Shown here piece after piece: positions 1 through 8,201 of a stretch of 64,000 bases of DNA (position 1 is the first letter of the stretch; the number at the start of each line of letters is the position of its first letter). The translations under genes were made by a program, and so were the position numbers. The stretch is taken from the NCBI GenBank assembly GCA_022793895.1, contig JAAWDS010000015.1, forward strand, positions 62,001 through 126,000, given 5' to 3'. The DNA is from Provencibacterium sp. Its GTDB lineage: Bacteria; Bacillota; Clostridia; Oscillospirales; Ruminococcaceae. The notes below the pieces were generated by a model. It was not told the origin of the DNA, made no database searches, and saw nothing but the letters and a program-made list of their open reading frames with translations.

Positions 1-1
1 G

Positions 2-1738
2 CCGGAGGTGCTCGGCCTGTGCGGCGTCTCCTTTGCGCTCTCGGTTTCGGATATTCCTTGGAACGGGCCGGTCGCCGGCTGCAACGTGGGCCTGGTGAAC
101 GGCGAAATCGTCCTCAACCCCAACGAGGAGCAGCGCAAAAAGACCGATCTGGACCTGACGGTTGTCGCCAGCCGGGATAAGATCGTCATGATCGAAGCGG
201 GCGCAAACGAGGTGGAGGATGAGACGATGCTTTCCGCCATCGCCACCGCGCAGGAGGAGCTGCGCAAGATGGTCGGCTTCATCTCGGACGTCCAGAAGGA
301 AATCGGCAAAGAGAAGAAAACCTTTGAATCCAAGGAGGTCCCGCACGATCTGTTTGAAGCCGTTCGGGCTTATGCGGAGGATCGCGTCGGTCCGGCGCTG
401 CTCTCGGATGATAAGACGGTGCGCGACCAGAACCTGGCGCCGGTGATTGAAGATATCCACCAGCGGTTTGATCCGGAGTATCCGGAGCAGGAAGCGATCA
501 TTGACGAGGCTATCTATAAGCTGCAAAAAACGATCGTCCGCAACTGGCTCAAGCAGGGCAAGCGCGTGGACGGGCGCGGGCTGGACGACATCCGCCCGCT
601 GGATGCGCGCGTGGGGCTTATCCCGCGCGTACACGGCAGCGGCATGTTTACCCGCGGCCAGACCCAGGTGCTCACCATTCTGACCCTCGGCCCGGTTTCC
701 GATGCGCAGATCCTCGACGGGATCGACGGCGAGGACTCCAAGCGCTATATGCACCAATACAACTTCCCCTCCTACTCGGTGGGCGAAACCCGGCCCTCCC
801 GCGGCCCCGGCCGGCGCGAAATCGGCCATGGCGCTCTTGCGGAGCGCGCGCTGCTCCCGGTCATTCCGCCGGTGGAAGAGTTCCCCTATGCGTTGCGCCT
901 CGTTTCGGAGGTGCTCTCCTCGAACGGATCCACCTCCCAGGGCTCGATCTGCGCCTCCACCCTCGCGCTGATGGATGCGGGCGTTCCGATCAAGACCCCG
1001 GTTGCGGGCATCTCCTGCGGCCTCATCACCGATGAGGACGGGAGCTGGATGACGATGGTGGACATTCAGGGCCTGGAGGACTTCTTCGGCGATATGGACT
1101 TTAAGGTTGGCGGCACCCATAAGGGCATCACCGCTATCCAGGTGGATATCAAGGTGGATGGGCTCACCCTCGACATCATCCGCGAGGCGTTTGAAAAGAC
1201 CCGCAAGGCCCGCCTGCACATTTTGGACGATATCATGAAGCCGGTGATTGCCGAGCCGCGCGCAGAGCTCTCCAAATATGCGCCCAAGATGCTTTCGATG
1301 AAGATCGATGTAGACAAGATCCGCGAGGTCATCGGTTCGGGCGGCAAGGTCATTCAGAAGATCTGCGCGGAGTGCGACGTTAAGATCGACATCGAGGAGG
1401 ACGGCAGCGTTTTCGTCTCGGCGATTGACATCGACAATGCCCGCCGGGCGATCAACGTCATCAACACCATCGTGAACGATCCCGAAATCGGCGCGCTTTA
1501 TAAGGGCCGCGTCACCCGGATCATGAACTTCGGGGCCTTTGTGGAGATCGCTCCCGGCAAGGAAGGGCTCTGCCACATCTCCAAGCTGGAGAACCGCCGG
1601 GTTGAGAAGGTGGAGGACGTCGTCAACGTAGGCGATGAGGTCGTGGTCATGGTGACCGAGATCGATCCGCAGGGCCGCATCAACCTCTCCCGCCGCGACG
1701 CGCTCGCCAAGCTCGCCGAAAAGAAAGGCGCGAAATAA
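2..1738 (+). CDS. pnp: Polyribonucleotide nucleotidyltransferase (PNPase), 5' truncated by window edge
   Basis: Phosphorolytic 3'-5' exoribonuclease of RNA turnover in the cytoplasm. The reading frame is open to the window edge and the visible 578 codons begin within the first RNase PH-like domain (SDIPWNGPVAG), so roughly the first 120 residues lie outside. Seen in order: the end of RNase PH domain 1, the alpha-helical linker, RNase PH domain 2 (RGQTQVL, and the SNGSTSQGS stretch followed by GVPIKTPVAG), a KH domain with IGSGGK near residue 440, and a C-terminal S1 domain (GALYKGRVTRIMNFGAFVEI to INLSRRDAL). Normal length and domain order for the family. The GTG at position 8 is only the first start-like codon in the fragment, not a credible start. 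Its stop codon abuts the first of three tandem structured repeats. Confidence 0.97.
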   Translation, partial: PEVLGLCGVSFALSVSDIPWNGPVAGCNVGLVNGEIVLNPNEEQRKKTDLDLTVVASRDKIVMIEAGANEVEDETMLSAIATAQEELRKMVGFISDVQKEIGKEKKTFESKEVPHDLFEAVRAYAEDRVGPALLSDDKTVRDQNLAPVIEDIHQRFDPEYPEQEAIIDEAIYKLQKTIVRNWLKQGKRVDGRGLDDIRPLDARVGLIPRVHGSGMFTRGQTQVLTILTLGPVSDAQILDGIDGEDSKRYMHQYNFPSYSVGETRPSRGPGRREIGHGALAERALLPVIPPVEEFPYALRLVSEVLSSNGSTSQGSICASTLALMDAGVPIKTPVAGISCGLITDEDGSWMTMVDIQGLEDFFGDMDFKVGGTHKGITAIQVDIKVDGLTLDIIREAFEKTRKARLHILDDIMKPVIAEPRAELSKYAPKMLSMKIDVDKIREVIGSGGKVIQKICAECDVKIDIEEDGSVFVSAIDIDNARRAINVINTIVNDPEIGALYKGRVTRIMNFGAFVEIAPGKEGLCHISKLENRRVEKVEDVVNVGDEVVVMVTEIDPQGRINLSRRDALAKLAEKKGAK

Positions 1739-2028
1739 AAAATAGGCGCTGAAAGCGGCTATTTTACGGCCAGCTGCCTCGGTTGCCGCGCGAGCGGCGA
1801 GAGGCAGGGCCAACGATTGATTTTTTATAGCTGCGCTATAAAAAATAGGCGCTGAAAGCGGCTATTTTACGGCCAGCTGCCTCGGTTGCCGCGAAAGCGG
1901 CGAGAGGCAGGGCCAACGATTGATTTTTTATAGCTGCGCTATAAAAAATAGGCGCTGAAAGCGGCTATTTTACGGCCGTTTGCCTCGGTTGCCGCGAAAG
2001 CGGCGAGAGGCAGGGCCAACGATTTTGT
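1737..2028 (+). repeat. Three tandem 103-bp structured repeats downstream of pnp
   Basis: Three nearly identical units begin right at the pnp stop; equivalent bases fall at 1745, 1848 and 1951, an exact 103-bp period. Each unit can fold as RNA on the + strand: an imperfect hairpin (AATAGGCGCTGAAAGCGGCTATT), then a long stem of GGCC/GGCC, CTGCCTC/GAGGCAG and GCCGC/GCGGC capped by a tetraloop. The loop is GCGA in unit 1 and GAAA in units 2 and 3, both of the GNRA class. Units are separated by an 11-bp perfect hairpin around TATAGC-TGC-GCTATA. The third unit differs slightly (GGCCGTTTGCCTC) and ends near 2028. Related copies occur at 46037-46132 and 48352-48630 on the other strand. Confidence 0.9.
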
Positions 2029-2037
2029 AGTTACAGC

Positions 2038-2077
2038 AAAAGGGGCAGGCCCAGCCGGGCTTGCCCCTTACGTTTTT
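2038..2077 (+). terminator. Rho-independent terminator after pnp and its repeats
   Basis: A 13-bp stem (AAGGGGCAGGCCC with GGGCTTGCCCCTT, one G-U pair), a four-base loop, and TTTTTT a few bases later. It closes the pnp transcript after the repeat array. Confidence 0.85.
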
Positions 2078-2212
2078 TATCCTTTTCCGGAGAGCCTGAT
2101 CCCTTCCGCCGGGTCTAACAGGAATAGAACCGCCGCCCTCTGTTTCTGAGCTCCAAACCATTTAAGTGCTTTTAGAGCCTGGCTGCGGCGGGCCTTGGGA
2201 GGAGTCCGGCGG

Positions 2213-2737
2213 TTACAATAGCAAAAACGGCGCTTCGGCAGCATCCGTAGCTGGAATGGGCACGGTGCGGCAGATGTCGTTATAAAAGGCCACATAGGCC
2301 GGATAGAGACGCCGCAGCGTCGCATAGAGCGGCGGCATATCCAGCACGGCCTTGATTTCCGGGAAGGCGGAGGAGAGCTCGAAGAGCGCCACGGCCATGC
2401 TCTCATCAAAAAAGCAGAACTCCCCCAGAAATTCGCCGAATGCGGCGGCTACGGCGGTCAGATACCGCTCCGCAACCGCTTCATGTACCGCCAATAGGCG
2501 GCCCGATGCAACATCGGTCAGGAATATCCCGTCCAGCAGCGGCGTCCAGGCCAACACCTTTCCCTCCGGGGAGCGCTGCGGAGGCAAAAATTCCCCGAAA
2601 TATTTTGGGAGTAGGAGCTTCCCGCTGCGTTCCAGCTCCGCCAGCCGGCGGCGAAGGCTTTCGCAATGCCGTTCGTGCCGCTCCAAGCTGCGGCGCAGCG
2701 TTTCATACTCCCTGAAAAGCGCAAGATCTTCCTGCAA
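2213..2737 (-). CDS. Hypothetical protein with N-terminal coiled coil
   Basis: 174 residues, not recognised. Residues 1-40 are rich in Arg, Glu and Leu (EYETLRRSLERHERHCESLRRRLAELE) and should form a coiled coil; the rest is a hydrophobic/aromatic globular domain with no motif I know. The start is a TTG at 2737, chosen because AGAGGTGA lies seven bases upstream and because it starts the coiled coil cleanly. Its promoter (2762-2790) lies between it and the divergent HTH gene at 2854. The gap of 135 bases between its stop and the pnp terminator shows nothing recognisable. The divergent layout suggests the HTH protein regulates it, which is inference only. Confidence 0.7.
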   Translation of the reverse strand: MQEDLALFREYETLRRSLERHERHCESLRRRLAELERSGKLLLPKYFGEFLPPQRSPEGKVLAWTPLLDGIFLTDVASGRLLAVHEAVAERYLTAVAAAFGEFLGEFCFFDESMAVALFELSSAFPEIKAVLDMPPLYATLRRLYPAYVAFYNDICRTVPIPATDAAEAPFLLL

Positions 2738-2761
2738 ATTCCCTTCACCTCTTTTTCTCCT

Positions 2762-2790
2762 ATTATAGCGGAACTTGTAAAATAATACAA
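2762..2790 (-). promoter_or_regulatory. Promoter of the 2213-2737 gene
   Basis: Read on the minus strand: TTGTAT (2785-2790), 17 bases, TATAAT (2762-2767), about 25 bases before the TTG start. The -35 box abuts the palindrome at 2789-2802. Confidence 0.7.
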
Positions 2791-2802
2791 TACTAAAGTA
2801 TT
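2789..2802. promoter_or_regulatory. Palindromic operator candidate between the divergent genes
   Basis: AATACTAAAGTATT is an inverted repeat (AATACT/AGTATT with two central bases) touching the -35 box of the leftward promoter. A related half, TAATACTTAG, lies at 2831-2840 next to the ribosome binding site of the HTH gene. Such a site would suit the small XRE-type regulator encoded at 2854; binding is not shown. Confidence 0.5.
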
Positions 2803-2853
2803 TATATATTTGAGATAAAGAAGCATATTCTAATACTTAGGAGGGATTGGAAT

Positions 2854-3129
2854 ATGTTTTCGGAGCGGATAAGGCTGTTGCGCAAATCCTACAACTACAA
2901 TCAGACGGAGCTGGCGGCGCGGCTGGGAGTATCGAAGCAAAGCGTTAGCAATTGGGAGAACGGTAATATTCTTCCATCGATTGATATGCTGATCAAAATG
3001 GCGAATCTTTTCAGCGTTTCCACCGATTATATTTTGGGCCTGGATAACCGCCTGACCATCGATGTTGCCGGCCTGACGGTGGAAAAGGTCTCCCATATCC
3101 AACAGATCATCAACGATATGCGCAGTTAA
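2854..3129 (+). CDS. XRE-family helix-turn-helix regulator
   Basis: 91 residues; probable small DNA-binding repressor. Residues 5-60 are a classic Cro/C1 type HTH: RIRLLRKSYNYNQTELAARL then GVSKQSVSNWENG (recognition helix), then PSIDMLIKMANLFSVSTDYI. The tail (LGLDNR, 60-90) is the usual short C-terminal helix of clostridial Xre proteins; the protein at 29208-29543 shares the same DYLxGLDNR ending. TAGGAGGGA ends a few bases before ATG. Divergent from the coiled-coil gene at 2213-2737, with a palindrome in the shared spacer. Followed directly by a strong terminator, so it is monocistronic. Confidence 0.92.
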   Translation: MFSERIRLLRKSYNYNQTELAARLGVSKQSVSNWENGNILPSIDMLIKMANLFSVSTDYILGLDNRLTIDVAGLTVEKVSHIQQIINDMRS

Positions 3130-3174
3130 AAAAGGGGCTATAAAAACGCAAAAGCGTTTTTATAGCCCCTTTTT
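3129..3174 (+). terminator. Terminator of the HTH gene
   Basis: Perfect stem AAAAGGGGCTATAAAAACGC with its complement around an AAAA loop, ending in TTTTT. It begins at the stop codon. The following stretch to 3309 contains no gene that I can see. Confidence 0.9.
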
Positions 3175-3309
3175 GAAAGAACGCGCCGAGCCGGGGGACG
3201 GCGGCCCGGATACGCAGCCGCCGTTTTTCCGGATTCTGCAAACCGGAGGACGTTTTTAAATACGTCCTCTGAAGGCCCGCGCTTTGACGCTGGCAGAGTA
3301 CGGCTTAGG

Positions 3310-4389
3310 CTATTTCACGAAGGGGGAAATGCGCGCGTCGTTCTGGCGGTGCGCTTCCTCCATGACCGCCATTTGGCTCGACACCTGCGCATGGGTGATC
3401 GGGAAGGGCGCGCCGTTGGCGAGCGTTTCATACAGGCGGTTGTAGAACTGCAGGCCCTTGTAATTGAAGTCGTCCACCTCGTCGCCGGCGGCCTCCCAAT
3501 CCCCGGTGTGCAGGGTGAGCTTCTCGCGGCAATAGATAGGCTCGCCCTTTTCATCGCGCAGCGGCTTATCGGTCAGCTTCTGCTCCGGCTCATCCGCCTC
3601 CACATAATATTTCCATTCCAGCTTTTTGGTCGTTCCCTTGAGGGAGCCCAGGGTCCCCTGCACCAGATAGGTGTAATCCGAGAAAGCGTTGGTGCTGGTG
3701 ATCTCAATATCCAGCACAGGAGCGTTTTCCGCCTGGAGGAGCACCTTGACATAATCCTCGGCGTCGCCATAGGTGTGCGCGCGATCGAAGGCCGCCGTTA
3801 CCTGGACCTCCTTCGGGAAGCCCATCAGGTCAAGGGCTTGATCGACCGGGTGCGGCCCGGTATTGAGGAGGCTTCCCGCCTTGAAGCGCTGAATGGTCTG
3901 CCAGTCCCAGCGGCGGGCGAAGCCGCTGTAATTCAGGCTGACCTGGACAATCCGTCCGAGCACGCCGGAGGCGATAACCTCCTTGAGCTTGAGATAAGAG
4001 GGGGCAAAGCGGTACTGCTGGAACACATGATAGAAGCAGCCGTGTTCCTCTGCCGCTTTCACGCCCGCCTCAAATTCGGCGGGGCTGCTGGCGGCGGGCT
4101 TCTCGCTCAGGACGTTGAAGCCATGCTCCAGCAGCTCCTTGGAAATCGGGGCGTGATCCATGCTGAACGAGGCGTTGACAACAAAATCAATGTCAGTGCG
4201 GCCATAGAGCTGGGCGTGGTTTTCCAGCGCTTCCGCCTTGGTTTCCGCCTGAATCATTTCGCGGCGTTGTGCGTCCGCATCCGCAATGGCGACGATCTCA
4301 TACTTCTCCGGCAGCTGTTCGAGCAGGTGCTTATGAATGTTGCGGCCGCTGCGGCCATAGCCGATAATGGCGACACGGAATTTTTTCAT
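3310..4389 (-). CDS. Gfo/Idh/MocA-family NAD(P)-dependent oxidoreductase
   Basis: 359 residues. Enzymes of this family oxidise or reduce sugar, inositol or glycoside substrates using NAD(P). The N-terminus is a Rossmann fold with GYGRSG at residues 9-14; SEKPAA near 95 matches the family EKP motif whose Lys is catalytic; GPHPVDQALDL near 180 matches the conserved H...D segment of the C-terminal beta-sheet domain. The start ATG at 4389 has GGAAGGA about nine bases upstream. It is the last gene of the leftward ABC-transporter operon, 36 bases after the TIM-barrel gene. In that setting it probably acts with the isomerase and the hydroxyacid dehydrogenase on the imported sugar or sugar acid; the substrate cannot be read from sequence. 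Confidence 0.93.
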   Translation of the reverse strand: MKKFRVAIIGYGRSGRNIHKHLLEQLPEKYEIVAIADADAQRREMIQAETKAEALENHAQLYGRTDIDFVVNASFSMDHAPISKELLEHGFNVLSEKPAASSPAEFEAGVKAAEEHGCFYHVFQQYRFAPSYLKLKEVIASGVLGRIVQVSLNYSGFARRWDWQTIQRFKAGSLLNTGPHPVDQALDLMGFPKEVQVTAAFDRAHTYGDAEDYVKVLLQAENAPVLDIEITSTNAFSDYTYLVQGTLGSLKGTTKKLEWKYYVEADEPEQKLTDKPLRDEKGEPIYCREKLTLHTGDWEAAGDEVDDFNYKGLQFYNRLYETLANGAPFPITHAQVSSQMAVMEEAHRQNDARISPFVK

Positions 4390-4425
4390 GGGAGTCGTTC
4401 CTTCCTTTCCGGTTTCTTTTGTTTC

Positions 4426-5232
4426 TTAAAGCCCGCGCATGAACTCCAGATAGCCCGGCAGCGCGACCGAGGGATCGGGCAGCTCAGGATGCCACTTTTT
4501 CTCCCATTCGAGCGAGAAATAGCCGTCGTAGCCATCCGCCTGCAAGGTTTTCACAATATCGGCAATTGGGATATCGCCCTCCCCGACCAAGCAGAGGTCG
4601 AAGCGGCCGCCGTTCCGCTTGTGATCCTTGATGTGGGTGTGCTTGATATAGGGCTTCACCTGATCATAAAAGGCGCGCCAGCCGTCGCCATAGGTCTTAT
4701 CGGAGTGCTCGATATCCCAAAGTATACCAAATTCCGGGCGATCCTTTAACTGTCCGGCTACGCCGCAGACGGCCTCGATCGTGTTGAAGTTCCCATGCAC
4801 CTCCAGCAGCACGCCGACGCCCTTGCCCTCGGCATACTCGCAGAGCATGCGGATCCCCTTCGCCGCCTGGCTGATAACATGCTCCCGCACCTCTTCGCCC
4901 GCTATCTGATCGCCAAAAACGCGGATATAGGGGATACCCATCCGCTGGCAGACGTCGATAGCTTTTTTGCCTTCGTCCACCGAAGCCTCGAAGGCGCCGT
5001 CGTCGTGGAACTTTGCCGAGGTGCCGAAGCCGCAGATTTTCAGGCGGCGGCTTTCCATTCTTTTTTTGGTCGTTTCGGCGTTTTCAGGGAAGAAAAGCGG
5101 GATCTCCTCCGCGCGCATCTGCCCGTCAATGCCGCGGATTTCCAGCGCCTCAAAGCCGAGGCGCTCTGCTTCCTCAACAATTTTGTCGAAGCTCCAATCC
5201 GGGCAGCCGAGGGTTGTAAATGCCAGTTTCAT
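4426..5232 (-). CDS. Sugar phosphate isomerase/epimerase (xylose-isomerase-like TIM barrel)
   Basis: 268 residues, the normal size of the AP-endonuclease-2/IolE-like TIM-barrel family, which isomerises or epimerises keto-sugars or dehydrates inososes using a divalent metal. Likely metal or substrate ligands are visible in family positions: Glu of LLEVHGNF near 144, Asp and His of WDIEHSD near 175, His of HTHIKDHK near 200, and Glu of FSLEWEK near 240. AAGGAAGG precedes ATG at a usual distance. Lies between the hydroxyacid dehydrogenase and the Gfo/Idh enzyme in the same operon; pairing of this barrel with Gfo/Idh enzymes is common in sugar and inositol catabolism. Exact substrate unknown. Confidence 0.92.
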   Translation of the reverse strand: MKLAFTTLGCPDWSFDKIVEEAERLGFEALEIRGIDGQMRAEEIPLFFPENAETTKKRMESRRLKICGFGTSAKFHDDGAFEASVDEGKKAIDVCQRMGIPYIRVFGDQIAGEEVREHVISQAAKGIRMLCEYAEGKGVGVLLEVHGNFNTIEAVCGVAGQLKDRPEFGILWDIEHSDKTYGDGWRAFYDQVKPYIKHTHIKDHKRNGGRFDLCLVGEGDIPIADIVKTLQADGYDGYFSLEWEKKWHPELPDPSVALPGYLEFMRGL

Positions 5233-5269
5233 GGGGCTAACCTTCCTTTCTTATCACGGCCCGGCAACA

Positions 5270-5371
5270 GGCTGCCCACAGAAGATGCGCGAGGAACCGA
5301 AGGTTCTTAGAACCCTCGGTTCCTTGAACGCATTCGCGGAGCCTTCGGTTCCCGGCATCCTGTGGGCAGCC
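5270..5371. repeat. Nested inverted repeat between two genes of the ABC operon
   Basis: Outer arms GGCTGCCCACAG (5270-5281) and CTGTGGGCAGCC (5360-5371) are exact complements. Inside is a second hairpin, GGAACCGAAGGTTCT with AGAACCCTCGGTTCC (about 5292-5322). The + strand ends in GTTTTTAGG, but no rightward gene feeds it; on the leftward transcript there is no U tract. It resembles the stretch at 18897-18972. It may stabilise or process the operon mRNA. Confidence 0.65.
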
Positions 5372-5376
5372 CGTTT

Positions 5377-6384
5377 TTAGGCCATTGTTTCCAGCATGGG
5401 GAGCGTTACCTCATAGCGCAGCTTTTCGCCGTTTTTCCAGCGGGTAAATTCCTCCAACATGCAGTCCGGCATGCCGAGCACTTCGCTGGCCGCATAGCCT
5501 GCGATATGGGGAAAAAGCGTTACATTCGGGAGGGACCAGAAGGGGCTGTCCGCCGGGACAGGCTCCGGCCAGGTGACATCTAGAACGGCCTGCCGTTCCG
5601 GCTTTTCGCGCAGCGCCCGGCAGAGATCCGCCTCCACCACCTGCGCGCCGCGGCCGGTGTTGATAAAAGCGGCGTTGTCCTTCATCCGGGAGAAGAGGGA
5701 GTAATCCAGCATCCCCACCGTCCGTTCGTTGTTGGCGATGTGGTTGGAGATGGTCTGGCACTCGGAAAAGACTTCCTCCAGGCTACAGAGCCGGACTCCC
5801 AGCTCCTTCGCCCGGTTCTCTGGAAGGAAAGGATCATAGACCAACACCTCAACGGGGTAGCCGCGCAGCATTTCAATGACCAGCGAGCCGATCATACCGG
5901 CGCCCAGAATGCCGATCTTCGTCCCATAGGTACCGGGGAAATGTTCGGTTGCCAGCACCTTTCCGGCCCGGAACCCTTCCTCGCGGTAGAGGCGGGCGGC
6001 CTGGAAAGCCCCCTTGTTGGCGAATACGATGCAGCTAACGGTGAACTGTGCGACCGGGCGGCACATCGCCCCCCAGGCGCTGACGACGCGGATCCCGTTT
6101 TGGAGGAACGGGCGGGCGAAGCCCTGCACCGACCCGGCCGCATAGAAGAGGATTTTCAGGTTGGGGAAATAGGCGCGCAGCTCGCCGCCCGTAAAGGGGA
6201 CCATTCCCCAGGTGGAGAGCATGACCTCGCACTCTTTTAGGAATGCGCGGTTTTCTTCCAGATTGCCCGCATGGATAACCGGCGGGCAAATTTCCAAAAG
6301 CTCCATAAAGCGCTCCCGGCGTCCTCCGGCATAGACATAGTTTAGGCGGCTGCTCCCTTCTTCGCAGACAAAGCATCCCTTCAT
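5377..6384 (-). CDS. D-isomer-specific 2-hydroxyacid dehydrogenase
   Basis: 335 residues. Members reduce 2-keto acids or oxidise D-2-hydroxyacids with NAD(P)H. The C-terminal NAD-binding part carries GILGAGMIG near 175-183. The catalytic set is recognisable: Arg in NTGRGAQV near 257, the acidic residue in the DVTWPEPVP stretch (family form DVFxxEP), and His in PHIAGYA near 305. The N-terminal catalytic half is divergent. Start ATG at 6384 has GGAGGGAGA nine bases upstream. Fourth gene of the ABC operon, 23 bases after the solute-binding protein gene, so very likely co-translated with transport. In this context it may act on a sugar-acid intermediate. Confidence 0.9.
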   Translation of the reverse strand: MKGCFVCEEGSSRLNYVYAGGRRERFMELLEICPPVIHAGNLEENRAFLKECEVMLSTWGMVPFTGGELRAYFPNLKILFYAAGSVQGFARPFLQNGIRVVSAWGAMCRPVAQFTVSCIVFANKGAFQAARLYREEGFRAGKVLATEHFPGTYGTKIGILGAGMIGSLVIEMLRGYPVEVLVYDPFLPENRAKELGVRLCSLEEVFSECQTISNHIANNERTVGMLDYSLFSRMKDNAAFINTGRGAQVVEADLCRALREKPERQAVLDVTWPEPVPADSPFWSLPNVTLFPHIAGYAASEVLGMPDCMLEEFTRWKNGEKLRYEVTLPMLETMA

Positions 6385-6407
6385 CGGCTTTCTCCCTCCG
6401 TGGTTGA

Positions 6408-8102
6408 TTATTGGTTGGCGATCAGCCGGTCATAGGCGGCTTGGTAGGTAGCGACGACATCCTCAATGCCCATCGATTTGAGGGTATCCATATAGGCGGG
6501 GAATTCCGCGTCGATGTTGCTGCCGTCGAAGGTCCATTTCTGGAGCTGTTCGAGCATATGGGTGCGGATGGGCGGGTATTTGGAGTTTACCAGATCCAAT
6601 TCCGCTTCGGTGAAGCTCAGAGCGGGCAGCTTCGGATTCAGCTTGTTGACAACGCCCGCTTCATTGTAGAGGGCCCCGGTCTTCTGGCCTTCCTCGTCCA
6701 TCATGAAGTTCTCATAGGAGGCGTCGTGCAGGTAGCCGATGTCATTGATCATGCCGCCCTCGTTGCGGATAAAGACGTTGATCGGATCGGCGGCCTTGAG
6801 GACCTTGTCCGTGTAAACGGGTTCGCCGTTTGCATCCAGGGTGTAATCGTCGTCATAGACGCCGTAGGTCGAGAGACGGCGGCCTTCCTCGGTCCACCAG
6901 AAGTTCATATACTTCATCGACGCTTCCGGATTCGGGTTGTTGACCGAGATGGCCCAGCCGGCGCCGTCGAGCTTATCGCGGGAAGCCACTTCCCACTGAT
7001 CGCCGTTGGAGTCGGTCGGGGGCAGCATGCCAACGAGCTTAAAGCCGGGAACCGTTGGCGAGATCTTCGGGTTGTAGCCGCTGGTGGAGGGGATCCAGTC
7101 GTGGATAGCGCCGCCGTTGTTCTCCGGGAAGAGCATATCGCGGGACTGGCCGCCGCGGGTAAAGATCTCCTTGTCGATGAGGCCCTCGGCATACCACTGG
7201 CTGACGCCCTTGATAGCTTCCTGATATTGGGGGGTATACAGGCCGATTGCAACCTTGCCGTCTTTGCCGAGGTGCCAGTAATCGCTGACGCCGAACAGGG
7301 CCAGAACGCTGAGCACCTTGTTATCGGTAGCGCCGCTCAGGCGGGTAAAGATACCGACCTCGTCCTTCTGGCCGTTGCCGTTGGGGTCCTCGTTGACAAA
7401 GGCGGTCAGCACGTCGTGGAACTCATCCACCGTTTTGGGAACTTCAAGATTCAGCTTATCCAGCCAGTCCTGACGGATGAACCATGCCTCGGAAAGCAAA
7501 TCCTCATAGACAAAGGGAACCTGATAGATGTTCCCATCCGCCGCGGTGATAGCGCCGAGAATATCGGGGTTGGCGTCGAGCACCGCCTTGAAGTCCGGCG
7601 CATATTGCTCAATGAGATCGTTCAGCGGCATGAACGCGCCTTCCATGCCATATTGATTGATAAGGTTGCGGTTGCCGCCTACCATATCGGGAATATCCTT
7701 CGAGGCGATCATCAGGTTGAAAGCCTGGGTGGAGTCGGTCTCCATCGGCGAAGCGGTGCCTTTGAGGGTGACACCGGTGATCTCGGCGGCCTTGTTGATA
7801 ATCGACCAGTTGCCATCCTGGAGCACCTGGGTATTGCCCCAGTGGATGTGGGCTGTGAGGGTAATCGGCTCCTCGGAGCAGGGATAGGGGGCTTCAATCT
7901 CATCCAGGCTGCCGGCGGCTTGGCTGGAGGAGGCGGGAGCGGAGCTCTCCGGAGCAGCCGAGCTGGCCGGCGCAGAGGATGCGGCCGGAGCGGAGGAAGC
8001 CGGCGCGCTGGAGGCGGAGGGAGAGCCGCTGTTGCAGGCGCACAGGCTCAGGCTTGCCGCTGCCAGCAGGGATAAAACGCGGAGTGTATTTGCTTTTTTC
8101 AT
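6408..8102 (-). CDS. Extracellular solute-binding lipoprotein (sugar ABC importer)
   Basis: 564 residues, the length of the LplA-type binding proteins of Firmicutes. It should capture a carbohydrate outside the membrane and hand it to the permeases encoded upstream. The N-terminus MKKANTLRVLSLLAAASLSL then CAC gives a lipoprotein signal, lipidation probably at the second Cys. A Ser/Ala/Pro-rich tether (about residues 27-68) follows, then the periplasmic-binding-protein fold (for example GQKDEVGIFTRLSG). I set the start at 8102, not at the longer frame start 8165, because AAAGGAAG lies just upstream of this ATG and it begins the signal peptide. No ATPase gene is in the operon; this family usually uses a shared MsmK-like ATPase. 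Confidence 0.94.
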   Translation of the reverse strand: MKKANTLRVLSLLAAASLSLCACNSGSPSASSAPASSAPAASSAPASSAAPESSAPASSSQAAGSLDEIEAPYPCSEEPITLTAHIHWGNTQVLQDGNWSIINKAAEITGVTLKGTASPMETDSTQAFNLMIASKDIPDMVGGNRNLINQYGMEGAFMPLNDLIEQYAPDFKAVLDANPDILGAITAADGNIYQVPFVYEDLLSEAWFIRQDWLDKLNLEVPKTVDEFHDVLTAFVNEDPNGNGQKDEVGIFTRLSGATDNKVLSVLALFGVSDYWHLGKDGKVAIGLYTPQYQEAIKGVSQWYAEGLIDKEIFTRGGQSRDMLFPENNGGAIHDWIPSTSGYNPKISPTVPGFKLVGMLPPTDSNGDQWEVASRDKLDGAGWAISVNNPNPEASMKYMNFWWTEEGRRLSTYGVYDDDYTLDANGEPVYTDKVLKAADPINVFIRNEGGMINDIGYLHDASYENFMMDEEGQKTGALYNEAGVVNKLNPKLPALSFTEAELDLVNSKYPPIRTHMLEQLQKWTFDGSNIDAEFPAYMDTLKSMGIEDVVATYQAAYDRLIANQ

Positions 8103-8201
8103 CCTTGTCTTCCTTTCTGATTGCGTCGCGCACAGAAACGCGCGGCGGTTTCTATAGATTGGCAACGCCGCCGGGGCGGCGTAATACCCACAAGAGGGGC
8201 T

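Noticed and set aside
1737-2028. Tandem repeats as a CRISPR array
   Set aside because: Only three units, 103-bp period, no distinct spacer/repeat alternation, no cas genes; the whole unit is conserved.
3349-4749. Long + frame across the Gfo/Idh and TIM-barrel genes
   Set aside because: It crosses two real genes with clear motifs on the minus strand and resembles no family.
6411-8075. 554-codon + frame opposite the solute-binding protein
   Set aside because: Mirror of the real lipoprotein gene; no ribosome site or motif.
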